A stretch of DNA of 64,000 bases from Archivesica marissinica. Lineage: Eukaryota; Mollusca; Bivalvia; Venerida; Vesicomyidae. Positions 1 through 11,000 of this stretch are shown in pieces (positions within the stretch are counted from its first letter, which is position 1; every line of letters starts with the position of its first letter). Under the pieces are notes generated by a model, which saw only the letters and a list, made by a program, of their open reading frames with translations, did no database searches and was not told where the DNA came from. The position numbers were made by a program, and so were the translations under genes. The stretch spans positions 53,348,121 through 53,412,120 of the forward strand of contig CM026390.1 of the NCBI GenBank assembly GCA_014843695.1, given 5' to 3'.

Positions 1-925
1 ACACAATTCATCTGACTGTAGTGAATAAACACACAATTCATCTGTCTGTAGTGAATAAACACACAATTCATCTGACTGTAGTGAATAAACACACAATTCA
101 TCTGACTGTAGTGAATAAACACACAATTCATCTGACTGTAGTGAATAAACACACAATTCATCTGTCTGTAGTGAATAAACACACAATTCATCTGACTGTA
201 GTGAATAAACACACAATTCATCTGACTGTAGTGAATAAACACACAATTCATCTGACTGTAGTGAATAAACACACAATTCATCTGTCTGTAGTGAATAAAC
301 ACACAATTCATCTGACTGTAGTGAATAAACACACAATTCATCTGACTGTAGTGAATAAACACACAATTCATCTGACTGTAGTGAATAAACACACAATTCA
401 TCTGTCTGTAGTGAATAAACACACAATTCATCTGACTGTAGTGAATAAACACACAATTCATCTGACTGTAGTGAATAAACACACAATTCATCTGACTGTA
501 GTGAATAAACACACATATCCTCTGTCTGTAGTTAATAAACACACAATTCATCTGACTGTAGTGAATAAACACACAAGTCATCTGACTGTAGTGAATAAAC
601 ACACAAGTCATCTGACTGTAGTGAATACACACACAAGTCATCTGACTGTAGTGAATATACACACAAGTCATCTGACTGTAGTGAATAAACACATAATTCC
701 TCTCATTGGAGTTAACAAACACACACATCCTCTGACTGGAATTAACAAACACACAAGTCCTCTTACTGGAGTTAACAAACACACAAGTCCTCTTACTGGA
801 GTTAACAAACACACAAGTCCTCTGACTGGAGTTCATAAATACACAAGTTATCTGACTGTTGTTAATAAACTCACACGTTCTCTGGCTGTAGTTAATAAAC
901 ACACACATTCTCTGACTGTAGTTGA
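1..925. repeat. 30-bp minisatellite with 120-bp higher-order period
   Basis: About 31 tandem 30-bp units, each containing CATCTGACTGTAGTGAATAA. Every fourth unit carries T instead of A in CTG(A/T)CTGTA (units at 31, 151, 271, 391 and 511), so the real period of the left part is 120 bp. From about 541 the units diverge steadily and the array fades out near 925. Because 30 is a multiple of three the array stays open in one frame for 309 codons of a 10-residue repeat. I see no start context, splice site or domain and do not regard it as a gene. The array is cut by the left window edge. Confidence 0.95.
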
Positions 926-971
926 TTCTGCCGGACATTTATTAGAATAAATAAAGTATGTAGAGAATTAT

Positions 972-1487
972 TTTTAGTTCTGTATAGGTAGTGAATAACA
1001 CTAAATTCTGTATATATAGTGAGTAAATGTTTGTATCTGTTGTGAATAAACACTAAAGTCTGTATAGGTAGTAAATAAACACTAAAGTCTGTATAGGTAG
1101 TAAATAAACACTAAAGTCTGTATAGGTAGTAAATAAACACTAAAGTCTGTATAGGTAGTAAATAAACACTAAAGTCTGTATAGGTAGTAAATAAACACTA
1201 AAGTCTGTATAGGTAGTAAATAAACACTAAAGTCTGTATAGGTAGTAAATAAACACTAACGTCTGTATAGGTAGTAAATAAACACTAAAGTCTGTATGGG
1301 TAGTAAATAAACACTAAAGTCTGTATGGGTAGTAAATAAACACTAAAGTCTGTATCTGTCATGAGAAAAACTGTTATGATGATGTAGGGAATAAACATGA
1401 AAGTCTGTTTCTAAAGTGAATAAATATGAAGGTCTGTAATTGTAGTTAATAAACACTATTTTCTGTATCAATAGTGAATAAACTCGT
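972..1487. repeat. 29-bp minisatellite
   Basis: Tandem 29-bp units with the core AAGTCTGTATAGGTAGTAAA, nearly perfect from about 1066 to 1350 and diverged at both ends. The unit shares the GTAGT(G/A)AATAAACAC segment with the 30-bp array just upstream, so the two arrays are probably diverged descendants of one repeat. The last degenerate units run up to the splice acceptor of the CCP exon at 1498. Confidence 0.92.
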
Positions 1488-1497
1488 AAATTTGCAG

Positions 1498-1722
1498 AAA
1501 TTGACTGTGGTAACCCAAACCTAGTACTGCCGACTGGTGGAGACTCAGCACTTATAAATTCAACAACAACAACAACAACTTACTTTGGTTCTGATTCCTC
1601 GTTCACTTTCGAATGCATTTCTGGTTTTGACGTGACTGGCAACACAACAGACAGTGAATCAAGCAAGACTGTTAGGTGCAATGATAATGGCCACTGGAAC
1701 TTTGGTACACTAGCCTGCACAG
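1498..1722 (+). CDS. CCP/sushi-domain exon of a secreted or surface protein
   Basis: This exon encodes one complete complement-control (CCP/sushi) module, a disulfide-bonded beta domain of extracellular recognition and adhesion proteins. Numbering from the first full codon at 1500, the four cysteines are at residues 3, 39, 60 and 73. The first sits in Cys-Gly-Asn-Pro, a Gly-Phe follows the second, and a Trp (66) lies before the last, as in the family. The acceptor is TTTGCAG just before 1498 and the donor is the GT at 1723. Both boundaries are phase 1 (225 bp, 75 codons), the usual symmetric arrangement for CCP exons. A run of six Thr codons (five ACA plus one ACT) lies between cysteines 1 and 2 and lengthens the domain slightly. 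The parent gene may be SVEP1-like or hyalin-like, but one exon cannot decide this. Confidence 0.88.
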
Positions 1723-1949
1723 GTCTGTATAAATAATTGACAATTTAGATGTTAGCTTAACTAGTTAAAAAGCTGAAGCCGTGTTATTTTATGTAAAATC
1801 ATATCTCTCAATGGAATGAAACTTTATCGCTAAAGAATGTGGAATACATAGATCAGTTTATATGAATATCACCTCTTTGTATATGTACATGGAAACCATT
1901 TCGTATGTATACTGGTATGTCAGAGACTGCTGAATGGTATTGAATCCAG
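1723..1949 (+). other. intron segment
   Basis: Intronic sequence after the CCP donor, without a recognisable element. It leads directly into the 26-bp minisatellite. Confidence 0.6.
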
Positions 1950-4369
1950 CTTCACATATGTATTTATGAGAGTGCTTCACATATGTATTTATGAGAGCTG
2001 CTTCACATATGTATTTATGAGAGCTGTTTCACATATGTATTTATGAGAGTGCTTCACATATGTATTTATGAGAGCTGCTTCACATATGTATTTATGAGAG
2101 GTGCTTCACATATGTATTTATGAGAGCTGTTTTACATATGTATTTATGAGAGCTGTTTTACATATGTATTTATGAGAGCTGCTTCACATATGTATTTATG
2201 AGAGTGTTTCACATATGTATTTATGAGAGCTGCTTCACATATGTATTTATGAGAGCTGCTTCACATATGTATTTATGAGAGCTGTTTCACATATGTATTT
2301 ATGAGAGGTGCTTCACATATGTATTTATGAGAGCTGTTTCACATATGTATTTATGAGAGCTGCTTCACATATGTATTTATGAGAGCTGCTTCACATATGT
2401 ATTTATGAGAGCTGTTTTACATATGTATTTATGAGAGCTGCTTCACATATGTATTTATGAGAGGTGCTTCACATATGTATTTATGAGAGCTGCTTCTCAT
2501 ATGTATTTATGAGAGCTGTTTCACATATGTATTTATGAGAGCTGTTTCACATATGTATTTATGAGAGCTGCTTCACATATGTATTTATGAGAGCTGTTTC
2601 ACATATGTATTTATGAGAGTGCTTCACATATGTATTTATGAGAGCTGTTTCACATATGTATTTATGAGAGCTGCTTCACATATGTATTTATGAGAGCTGT
2701 TTTACATATGTATTTATGAGAGCTGTTTCACATATGTATTTATGAGAGCTGTTTTACATATGTATTTATGAGAGCTGTTTTACATATGTATTTATGAGAG
2801 CTGTTTTACATATGTATTTATGAGAGCTGCTTCACATATGTATTTATGAGAGGTGCTTCACATATGTATTTATGAGAGGTGCTTCACATATGTATTTATG
2901 AGAGCTGTTTTACATATGTATTTATGAGAGCTGCTTCACATATGTATTTATGAGAGCTGTTTTACATATGTATTTATGAGAGCTGCTTCACATATGTATT
3001 TATGAGAGTGCTTCACATATGTATTTATGAGAGGTGCTTCACATATGTATTTATGAGAGCTGTTTCACATATGTATTTATGAGAGTGCTTCACATATGTA
3101 TTATGAGATGTGCTTCACATATGTATTTATGAGAGCTGTTTCACAGATGTATTTATGAGAGCTGTTTCACATATGTATTTATGAGAGGTGCTTCACATAT
3201 GTATTTATGAGAGCTGCTTCTCATATGTATTTATGAAAGCTGTTTCACATATGTATTTATGAGAGCTGTTTCACATATGTATTTATGAGAGCTGCTTCAC
3301 ATATGTATTTATGAGAGCTGTTTCACATATGTATTTATGAGAGCTGCTTCACATATGTATTTATGGGAGCTGCTTCACATATGTATTTATGAGAACTGCT
3401 TCACATATGTATTTATGAGAGCTGTTTCACATATGTATTTATGAGAGCTGTTTCACATATATATTTATGAGAGCTGTTTCACATATGTATTTATGAAAGT
3501 GCTTCACATATGTATTTATGAGAGCTGTTTCACATATGTATTTATGAGAGCTGTTTCACATATGTATTTATGAGATGTGCTTCACATATGTATTTATGAG
3601 AGCTGTTTCACATATGTATTTATGAGAGCTGTTTCACATATATATTTATGAGAGCTGTTTCACATATGTATTTATGAGAGTGCTTCACATATGTATTATG
3701 AGATGTGCTTCACATATGTATTTATGAGAGCTGTTTCACATATGTATTTATGAGAGCTGCTTCACATATGTATTTATGAGAGTGCTTCACATATGTATTT
3801 ATGAGAACTGCTTCACATATGTATTTATGAGAGCTGTTTCACATATGTATTTATGAGAGCTGTTTCACATATGTATTTATGAGAGCTGTTTCACATATGT
3901 ATTTATGAGATGTGCTTCACATATGTATTTATGAGAGCTGCTTCACATATGTATTTATGAGATGTGCTTCACATATATATTTATGAGAGGTGCTTCTCAT
4001 ATGTATTTATGAGAGGTGCTTCTCATATGTATTTATGAGAGCTGTTTCACATATGTATTTATGAGAGCTGTTTCACATATGTATTTATGAGATGTGCTTC
4101 ACATATGTATTTATGAGATGTGCTTCACATATGTATTTATGAGATGTGCTTCACATATATATTTATGAGAGCTGCTTCACATATGTATTTATGAGAGGTG
4201 CTTCACATATGTATTTATGAGAGCTGTTTCACATACGTATTTATGAGAGCTGCTTCACATATGTATTTATGAGAGCTGCTTCACATATGTATTTATGAGA
4301 GCTGTTTCACATACGTATTTATGAGAGCTGCTTCACATATGTATTTATGAGAGCTGCTTCACATATGTA
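1950..4369. repeat. 25/26-bp minisatellite, copy 1
   Basis: Roughly 93 tandem units with the core CACATATGTATTTATGAGAG followed by CTGCTT, CTGTTT, GTGCTT or TGCTT. The last variant is one base shorter, giving 25-bp units. Each unit contains the 8-bp palindrome ACATATGT. Variants are intermixed, without an obvious fixed higher-order period. The array ends at a TA that is also the target site of the TIR element starting at 4370, and a degenerate unit resumes beyond it at 5433. The part from 2471 on is repeated after the assembly gap. Confidence 0.95.
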
Positions 4370-5430
4370 CAGTCAAACATCTCCAGAGCAAACACCATCT
4401 GGATAACCCAAGATTGGTTGTTGTAGAGAGGTTGTTGTTTTAGGGAGGTTCGGAAGTTTGAAAATGTGGGAATAGTCAGTTTATTCAGTTATGATTGCTC
4501 ATACTGATTTGAATATAGAGTATACAGAATGGGGGTACTACTTTCATTATACGATAGATTGAACTAAGATTGAATATCAGAGGACGCAATGTGTTAAAAT
4601 CGCCACAGATTATGCAAATTTATGACAATTGTGTACATTAATATTTTCAATATACATTACTAGTCAAAAATTGTGATAAATTACGCATTTCATATTAAAA
4701 AAATAAGGATGTCAACGAGTAGCAATATTGATCCTCGAGTACTCGGACACAGTTCCGATAGAATACAAAGTGCTCGGAAAAGATCATTTGATTTTTAGGA
4801 TCGAATGTTTGATTTAATTTCAGATATTTGGTAAGTATTTCGGATGAGGCGTGTCCGAAAACTGTTGTTAAATTATCTTATTACGGTATGTGATAAAAAC
4901 ATTGCATTGAATTACGGCTAAACCTGTGGAAATGAAAAATACTTTACTCATTTTAATGAGATAATTATTTAAACAAACAATTTAAAGTTTATAACAGTCT
5001 CCTCTATTGACAGACGAGGCATGTCCGTATACGGTATGCACCTGCAAAATTCCTTTTTTCTTCATCTTAAGCGATCAAAAGATATACACAGTAAAACAAC
5101 CTGCCAATCATGTCAAGCTGTTTATTGAAAGAAATCCCGTAAACAATGATTATTTTCATACTTACGTTCCAGCCTGTAGATTATTGCCCACCTAACCCCC
5201 CCCCCCCCCCCGGATATGGTCCCAGATTAAGATAATTACTGTTTATTGAATGGAACAATTGGCGATTATTTGCGTCTGATGACACATACTTGTACAACCA
5301 GTTCTTTTTTTAGCCAAATTTGTCTGTTCTTGGGAGGTTTTCTGCATCGCTGATACAACGGGTGGGAATAAAGGTGACGTTATAAAGAGGTTGTCGCTCA
5401 TGGGAGGTCACGTTTGGGGAGGTGGGACTG
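4370..5430. mobile_element. non-autonomous TIR element with TA target duplication (Tc1/mariner-like), copy 1
   Basis: A 1061-bp insertion starting CAGTCAAACATCTCC and ending GGGGAGGTGGGACTG, which are imperfect inverted repeats of each other. It is flanked by TA at 4368-4369 and 5431-5432. Removing the element and one TA rejoins a 26-bp satellite unit (CACATATG-TA-TTTAT), so the insertion site can be reconstructed. Subterminal GAGAGGTTG and GGGAGGT motifs recur near both ends. No transposase frame is present: the only small open frame (5007-5195) is unlike any family I know. TA duplication and a CAGT-type terminus suggest Tc1/mariner, but other TA-targeting families are possible. Confidence 0.72.
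5196..5211. repeat. C homopolymer (16 C)
   Basis: Sixteen consecutive C inside the TIR element. The corresponding run after the gap (31856-31870) has fifteen. This is the only difference I found between the non-repetitive parts of the two copies. Confidence 0.95.
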
Positions 5431-5432
5431 TA

Positions 5433-5468
5433 TTTATAAGAGGTGCTTTACATGTATATTTATACTGT
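5433..5468. repeat. residual 26-bp satellite unit
   Basis: TTTATAAGAGGTGCTTTACAT and following bases are a diverged continuation of the 26-bp array, separated from it by the TIR element insertion. Confidence 0.7.
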
Positions 5469-5575
5469 GTTGTTTAACCATATTCTGTTGCAATTTATTA
5501 AGTAACACCATTTAAGGACTCGATCTCGTGTTTCTCACTTCTCCCAAAAATTCTGACCTGGAATGAACCCTGCCT

Positions 5576-5614
5576 CATAGAAACATATGTGAAGCAGCTC
5601 TTCTAAATACATAT
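5576..5614 (-). repeat. inverted fragment of the 26-bp satellite
   Basis: About one and a half units of the 26-bp minisatellite in reverse orientation (contains ACATATGTGAAGCAGCTC, the reverse complement of GAGCTGCTTCACATATGT). It lies immediately before the truncated CCP repeats. Confidence 0.8.
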
Positions 5615-5637
5615 AATATTATATTAATACATAATAG

Positions 5638-6003
5638 GCAAGATGTGCATGGAACCTGGAACTCCGGGTGATGCCCAGCAGTTTGTAAATGGATATGACC
5701 TAATGCAAATGGTGTACTATTTCTTTAACAGGCAAGATGTGCACAGACCCTGAAACTCCTGGTGATGCCCAGCAGCTTGTAAATGGATATGACCTAATGC
5801 AAATAGTGTACTATTTCTTTAACAGGCAAGATGTGCACGGACCCTGAAACTCCTGGTGATGCCCAGCAGCTTGTAAATGGATATGACCTAATGCAAATGG
5901 TGTACTATTTCTTTAACAGGCAAGATGTGCACAGACCCTGGAATTTCGGGTGATGCCCAGCAGCTTGTTAATGGATATGACCTATGCCCGGCAGATTGTA
6001 AAT
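5638..6003 (+). pseudogene. tandem truncated CCP exon starts (94-bp units), copy 1
   Basis: Four units start at 5638, 5732, 5826 and 5920, exactly 94 bp apart, followed by a partial fifth (about 5983-6003). Each begins with the 5' part of a CCP exon (Lys-Met-Cys-Thr-Asp-Pro, then Pro-Gly-Asp-Ala-Gln-Gln, Val-Asn-Gly-Tyr). It runs to the Val-Tyr-Tyr stretch and then ends in a polypyrimidine tract and AACAG that forms the acceptor of the next unit. The second, third and fourth cysteines are missing and 94 is not a multiple of three, so none can encode a domain. They closely match the start of the intact exon at 6295, showing tandem duplication of its acceptor region. They could act as decoy splice acceptors. 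Confidence 0.85.
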
Positions 6004-6224
6004 ACGCTGACTTGTATACCACTGTAACCTATCATCACTGATGGTCACGGGTTCGAGCCCCGCTCAGGCCGTGTCTCATTTATATGAAAAAGTTGGCAGT
6101 TTCTTACGGAGGTTGGTGCACCCAAGTACTGGTTAACCGCTGGAGCCTGCCCAGGAAAGGTGTTGTTAGGTAAACTGCCCGCCTGCGATATAGCCCAACA
6201 TGGTGCTGATGCAGGTGTAAAACT
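6004..6224 (+). repeat. tRNA-derived SINE-like element 1, copy 1
   Basis: Contains an RNA polymerase III B-box-like GGTTCGAGCCC (6050-6060). It then has a body shared with the element at 6577 (CTCAGGCC, TTATATGAAAAAGT, GGCAGTTTCTTACGGAGG, TGGAGCCTGCCCAGGA) and an end GGTGTAAAAC. The tRNA-like head is 5' truncated, as the A-box region present in the other copy is missing. The family name is not assigned. Confidence 0.72.
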
Positions 6225-6294
6225 AGAAATATAACATATAACAGATTGTAAATAGATATGACCTAATGCAAAAGGTGTACTATTTTTTTAACAG

Positions 6295-6498
6295 GCATGA
6301 TGTGCACAGATCCTGGAACACCGGGTGATGCCAAGCAGATTGTAAATGGATATGAAGTGGGCTCTGTGCTGTATTATACTTGTGAAAGGAATGGTTTTGA
6401 AATCACTGGTCCTGTAAACTATACTTGCAACTATAATTCGGCGACAAACACCGCAGATTGGTCAGCTGATCTGAAGAATAAACTGCCGGAATGTAGAG
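6295..6498 (+). CDS. CCP/sushi-domain exon, copy 1
   Basis: An intact CCP module encoded by one exon of 204 bp (68 codons), with phase-1 boundaries at both ends. The acceptor is TTTTTTTAACAG before 6295 and the donor G|GTACGT at 6499. From the first full codon (6297) the cysteines are at residues 3, 29, 44 and 66. The frame includes Cys-Thr-Asp-Pro-Gly-Thr-Pro at the start, Gly-Ser-Val-Leu-Tyr-Tyr-Thr-Cys, Asn-Gly-Phe after the second cysteine, and Trp 55, all typical of sushi domains. Joined to the exon at 1498-1722, the shared codon becomes GGC (Gly), giving the usual Cys-Thr-Gly linker. The frame remains open past the donor to 6545, but that tail is intron. An effectively identical exon lies at 32954. 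Confidence 0.92.
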
Positions 6499-6576
6499 GT
6501 ACGTCCTCCGTTATACCACTGATGCTTGTTATTGTTATCTTCTAAATCCTATGTATTTAACATCTTGCACAAATTA

Positions 6577-6770
6577 TGGTCATGTGGTTAAGATCGCTGA
6601 CTTGTATAATACTGTAACCTATCATCACGGGCTCGAGCCCCTCTCAGGCCATGTCTCTTTATATGAAAAAGTGGGCAGTTTCTTACGGAGGTTGGTGCAC
6701 CAAGTACTGGTCAACTGCTGGAGCCTGCCCAGGATTGGTGTTAGGTAAACCCAAACAAACAAACAAAACA
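6577..6770 (+). repeat. tRNA-derived SINE-like element 2, copy 1
   Basis: Has both an A-box-like GTGGTTAAGATCG (near 6585) and a B-box-like GGCTCGAGCCC (6630-6640). The body matches the element at 6004, with an internal deletion, and it ends in an (AAAC)n tail at 6748-6770. The full head plus simple tail makes this the more complete copy. Three overlapping short open frames here (6551-6926, both strands) are incidental. Confidence 0.75.
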
Positions 6771-7729
6771 TTGTCTTTAATTTATCGGTCATTATATGGG
6801 CTTCTAAAACTATCGGTCCTGTACCGATCATTGGCTGAGATAATCAGTTCTGAAACCAAAACCAGTTCTAAAACCCAAAACAGCTCAAATATTGGTTCAT
6901 TGACTGTTCACTGTTTACATAAATAATCACACATGTACGAGTACGACAGATATTGAGTACTAATTTATCAATTAATAATAATATAAAACGTGAAATTTTT
7001 ACAATACCCTTGTTTGTATATTCTTTGAGACAAAGGCTGCATATAGCCTTGTCCATGTCTATGTCGCCATTGTCGTTATATCTGAATTTGAACACTTTTC
7101 AAACCCTACTCTTGATTATTTTGCTTGGGTAAGAAAATAATTCCATGATTCTGTCGTGTTCGTTATTCAATATTCAAAACTCCTTGTTGAAGAGTCAACA
7201 TAACTAACTACCGGTAGCCAAAAGATCGGAAAAGAGAAGAAATATTTGAGAAATGAAAGAAAGAGGCGTCGATTATAATCGATTCCACATTTCATAATCG
7301 CCGGTGAACGATTGTCGGGGAACCTAGCGATAATCGGTTTATCATTACTGTTCAGTAGCATCAGAAATTGAAAAATCATAAATATAAAACCTTCATAACA
7401 TGCTTGAAAGACAAGTTCCAATGAACTGAATCACGTTAACATGTCTCTACTGGATGACCAGAAACAGATGCTATGTCACCTAAGCTGTCTGCGCGACTAT
7501 AGTTCAAAATCATTTTGTTCAGTAATTTATATTTATGCAAACACAAAGCAATATTTGGGAGGGCTATTTTGGCATGTTTCACACGTGTATCTGAATTGAG
7601 GGTGATGAGACACAAGTCAGTTGTACATACTGAATTATCTCAGCTTTTCACTTCATTATATGCTTTGTCCTGAACATATGTTTAGAAGTATTGTAGGCCA
7701 TAATGTAAGACTTGATAATTTATATTGAT
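6771..7729 (+). other. intron segment, nothing recognised
   Basis: AT-rich intronic sequence. Short open frames at 6868-7095 and 7167-7421 on the minus strand lack recognisable domains. I see no RNA gene or further CCP exon. Confidence 0.5.
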
Positions 7730-8000
7730 AGAGGGCAAGGAGATACAGGGATCACAGGTTTGATCCCCAGTCTGACCCTAATAATATTAACAGTCTTTCA
7801 GATGGGATTTTAAACTGAGGTGTCGTGTCGGTGCTTTACACTGTGCACGTTAAAGAACAAGACGAGACTCTGAAATGGGACTCTGTCTGTCTGTAACAGT
7901 ATCCTCCAAAGTCTAAAATGACTAATCTCTTCAGGAGGTGTCGCTCATATGGGCAACCGGTAACAATGTTAAATAATTTAAAAACACACACAGTGCAGTG
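7730..8000 (+). repeat. composite SINE-like element, copy 1
   Basis: Contains a B-box-like GGTTTGATCCC (7757-7767). It then has TTTCAGATGGGATTTTAAAC and GTGCACGTTAAAGAAC, a layout seen in many molluscan composite SINEs. It ends with GTCGCTCATATGGGCAACCGG and an AT-rich tail. The end resembles the 3' ends of two insertions at 58478 and 58763 (CGCCCATATGGTTTACCGG), suggesting a shared LINE-type tail. Confidence 0.55.
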
Positions 8001-8052
8001 TTGCAAGAATAATTACTAGGTGTTGCACTGATTAATCTCCCTTGTTTGCAAA

Positions 8053-11000
8053 ATATGTAGTTGGTAGCATCCATATCACACTACCAAGTGATATAATATG
8101 TAGCATCCATACCACACTACCAAGTGTTATAGCATCTATACCACACTACCAAGTGTTGTAGCATCCATACCACACTACCAAGTGATATAATATGTAGCAT
8201 CCATACCACACTACCAAGTGATATAATATGTAGCATCCATACCACACTACCAAGTGATGTAAGTGATAGTCTGTAGCATCCATACCACACTACCAAGTGA
8301 TGTAGTCTGTAGCATCCATACCACACTACCAAGTGATGTAGTCTGTAGCATCCATACCACACTACCAAGTGATGTAGTCTGTAGCATCCATACCACACTA
8401 CCAAGTGATATAGTCTGTAGCATCCATACCACACTACCAAGTGATAGTATGTAGCGTCCATACCACACTACCAAGTGATATAATATGTAGCATCCATACC
8501 ACACTACCAAGTGATATAGTATGTAGCATCCATACCACACTACCAAGTGTTATAGCATATATACCACACAACCAAGTGATGTAGTATGTAGCATCAATAC
8601 CACACTGCCAAGTGTTATAGCATCTATACCACACTACCAAGTGTTATAGCATCAATACCACACTACCAAGTGTTATAGCATCTATACCACACTGCCAAGT
8701 GATATAGTATGTAGCATCTATACCACACTACCAAGTGATATAATATGTAGCATCCATACCACACTACCAAGTGTTATAGCATCTATACCACACTACCAAG
8801 TGATATAGTCTGTAGCATCCATACCACACTACCAAGTGTTATAGTCTGTAGCATCCATACCACACTACCAAGTGATATAATATGTAGCATCCATACCACA
8901 CTACCAAGTGATATAGTATGTAGCATCCATACCACACTACCAAGTGTTATAGCATATATACCACACAACCAAGTGATGTAGTATGTAGCATCTATACCAC
9001 ACTACCAAGTGTTATAGCATCTATACCACACAACCAAGTGTTATAGCATCTATACTACACTACCAAGTGTTATAGCATCTATACCACACTGCCAAGTGTT
9101 ATAGCATCCATACCACACTACCAAGTGATATAGTATGTAGCATCCATACCACACTACCAAGTGATATAGTATGTAGCATCCATACCACACTACCAAGTGA
9201 TATAGTATGTAGCATCCATACCACACTACCAAGTGTTATAGCATATATACCACACAACCAAGTGATGTAGTATGTAGCATCTATACCACACTACCAAGTG
9301 TTATAGCATCTATACCACACAACCAAGTGTTATAGCATCTATACTACACTACCAAGTGTTATAGCATCTATACCACACTACCAAGTGTTATAGCATCTAT
9401 ACCACACAACCAAGTGTTATATTATCTATACCACACAACCAAGTGATATAGTATGTAGCATCCATACCACACTACCAAGTGTTGTAGTCTGTAGCATCCA
9501 TACCACACTACCAAGTGATATAGTCTGTAGCATCCATACCACACAAACAAGTGTTGTAGTATGTAGCATCCATACCACACAAACAAGTGTTGTAGTCTGT
9601 AGCATCCATACCACACTACCAAGTGATGTAGTCTGTAGCATCCATACCACACAAACAAGTGTTGTAGTATGTAGCATCCATACCACACTACCAAGTGTTA
9701 TAGCATATATACCACACAACCAAGTGTTATAGCATCTATATCACACTACCAAGTGATGTAAGTGATATAGTATGTAGCATCCATACCACACTACCAAGTG
9801 TTGTAGTCTGTAGCATCCATACCACACTACCAAGTGTTGTAGTCTGTAGCATCCATACCACACAACCAAGTGTTATAGCATATATACCACACAACCAAGT
9901 GTTATAGCATCTATATCACACTACCAAGTGATGTAAGTGATATAGTATGTAGCATCCATACCACACTACCAAGTGTTGTAGTCTGTAGCATCCATACCAC
10001 ACTACCAAGTGTTGTAGTCTGTAGCATCCATACCACACTACCAAGTGATAGTCTGTAGCATCCATACCACACAAACACGTGTTGTAGTCTGTAGCATCCA
10101 TACCACACTACCAAGTGATATAGTATGTAGCATCCATACCACACTGCCAAGTGTTGTAGTCTGTAGCATCCATACAACACTACCAAGTGATGTAGTATGT
10201 AGCATCCATACCACACTACCAAGTGTTATAGCATCTATACCACACAACCAAGTGTTATAGCATCTATACTACACTACCAAGTGATGTAGTCTGTAGCATC
10301 CATACAACACTACCAAGTGTTATAGCATCTATACCACACTACCAAGTGATATAGTATGTAGCATCCATGCCACACTACCAAGTGATATAATATGTAGCAT
10401 CCATACCACACTACCAAGTGATATAATATGTAGCATCCATACCACAAGTGATGTAGTATGTAGCATCCATACCACACTACCAAGTGTTGTAGTCTGTAGA
10501 ATCCATACCACACTACCAAGTGATGTAGTATGTAGCATCCATACCACACTACCAAGTGTTGTAGTCTGTAGAATCCATACCACACTACCAAGTGATGTAG
10601 TATGTAGCATCCATACCACACTACCAAGTGATGTAGTATGTAGCATCCATACCACACTACCAAGTGATGTAGTATGTAGCATCCATACCACACTACCAAG
10701 TGTTGTAGTCTGTAGAATCCATACCACACTACCAAGTGATGTAGTCTGTAGAATCCATACCACACTACCAAGTGATGTAGTATGTAGCATCCATACCACA
10801 CTACCAAGTGATATAATATGTAGCATCCATACAACACTACCAAGTGTTATAGCATCTATACCACACAACCAAGTGATATAATATGTAGCATCCATACCAC
10901 ATTACCAAGTGTTATAGCATCTATACCACACTACCAAGTGATATAGTATGTAGCATCCATGCCACACAACCAAGTGTTATAGCATCTATACTACACTACC

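Noticed and set aside
21..950. 309-codon open frame of a 10-residue repeat
   Set aside because: It is the 30-bp minisatellite read in one frame. It stays open because 30 is divisible by three; no splice or start context.
5007..5195. 62-codon frame inside the TIR element (also at 31667-31855)
   Set aside because: No transposase motif or other domain; it ends at the C homopolymer.
5732..5778. 47-bp mini exons in the 94-bp units using the GTAAAT after CAGCTT as donor
   Set aside because: Length is not a multiple of three and they would break the frame between phase-1 exons.
6578..6640. A functional tRNA gene
   Set aside because: A-box- and B-box-like segments are present but no cloverleaf arms or anticodon loop could be assembled; the body and AAAC tail mark a SINE.
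6551..6926. Overlapping short frames on both strands (also at 33210-33585)
   Set aside because: They lie within the SINE-like element and its tail.
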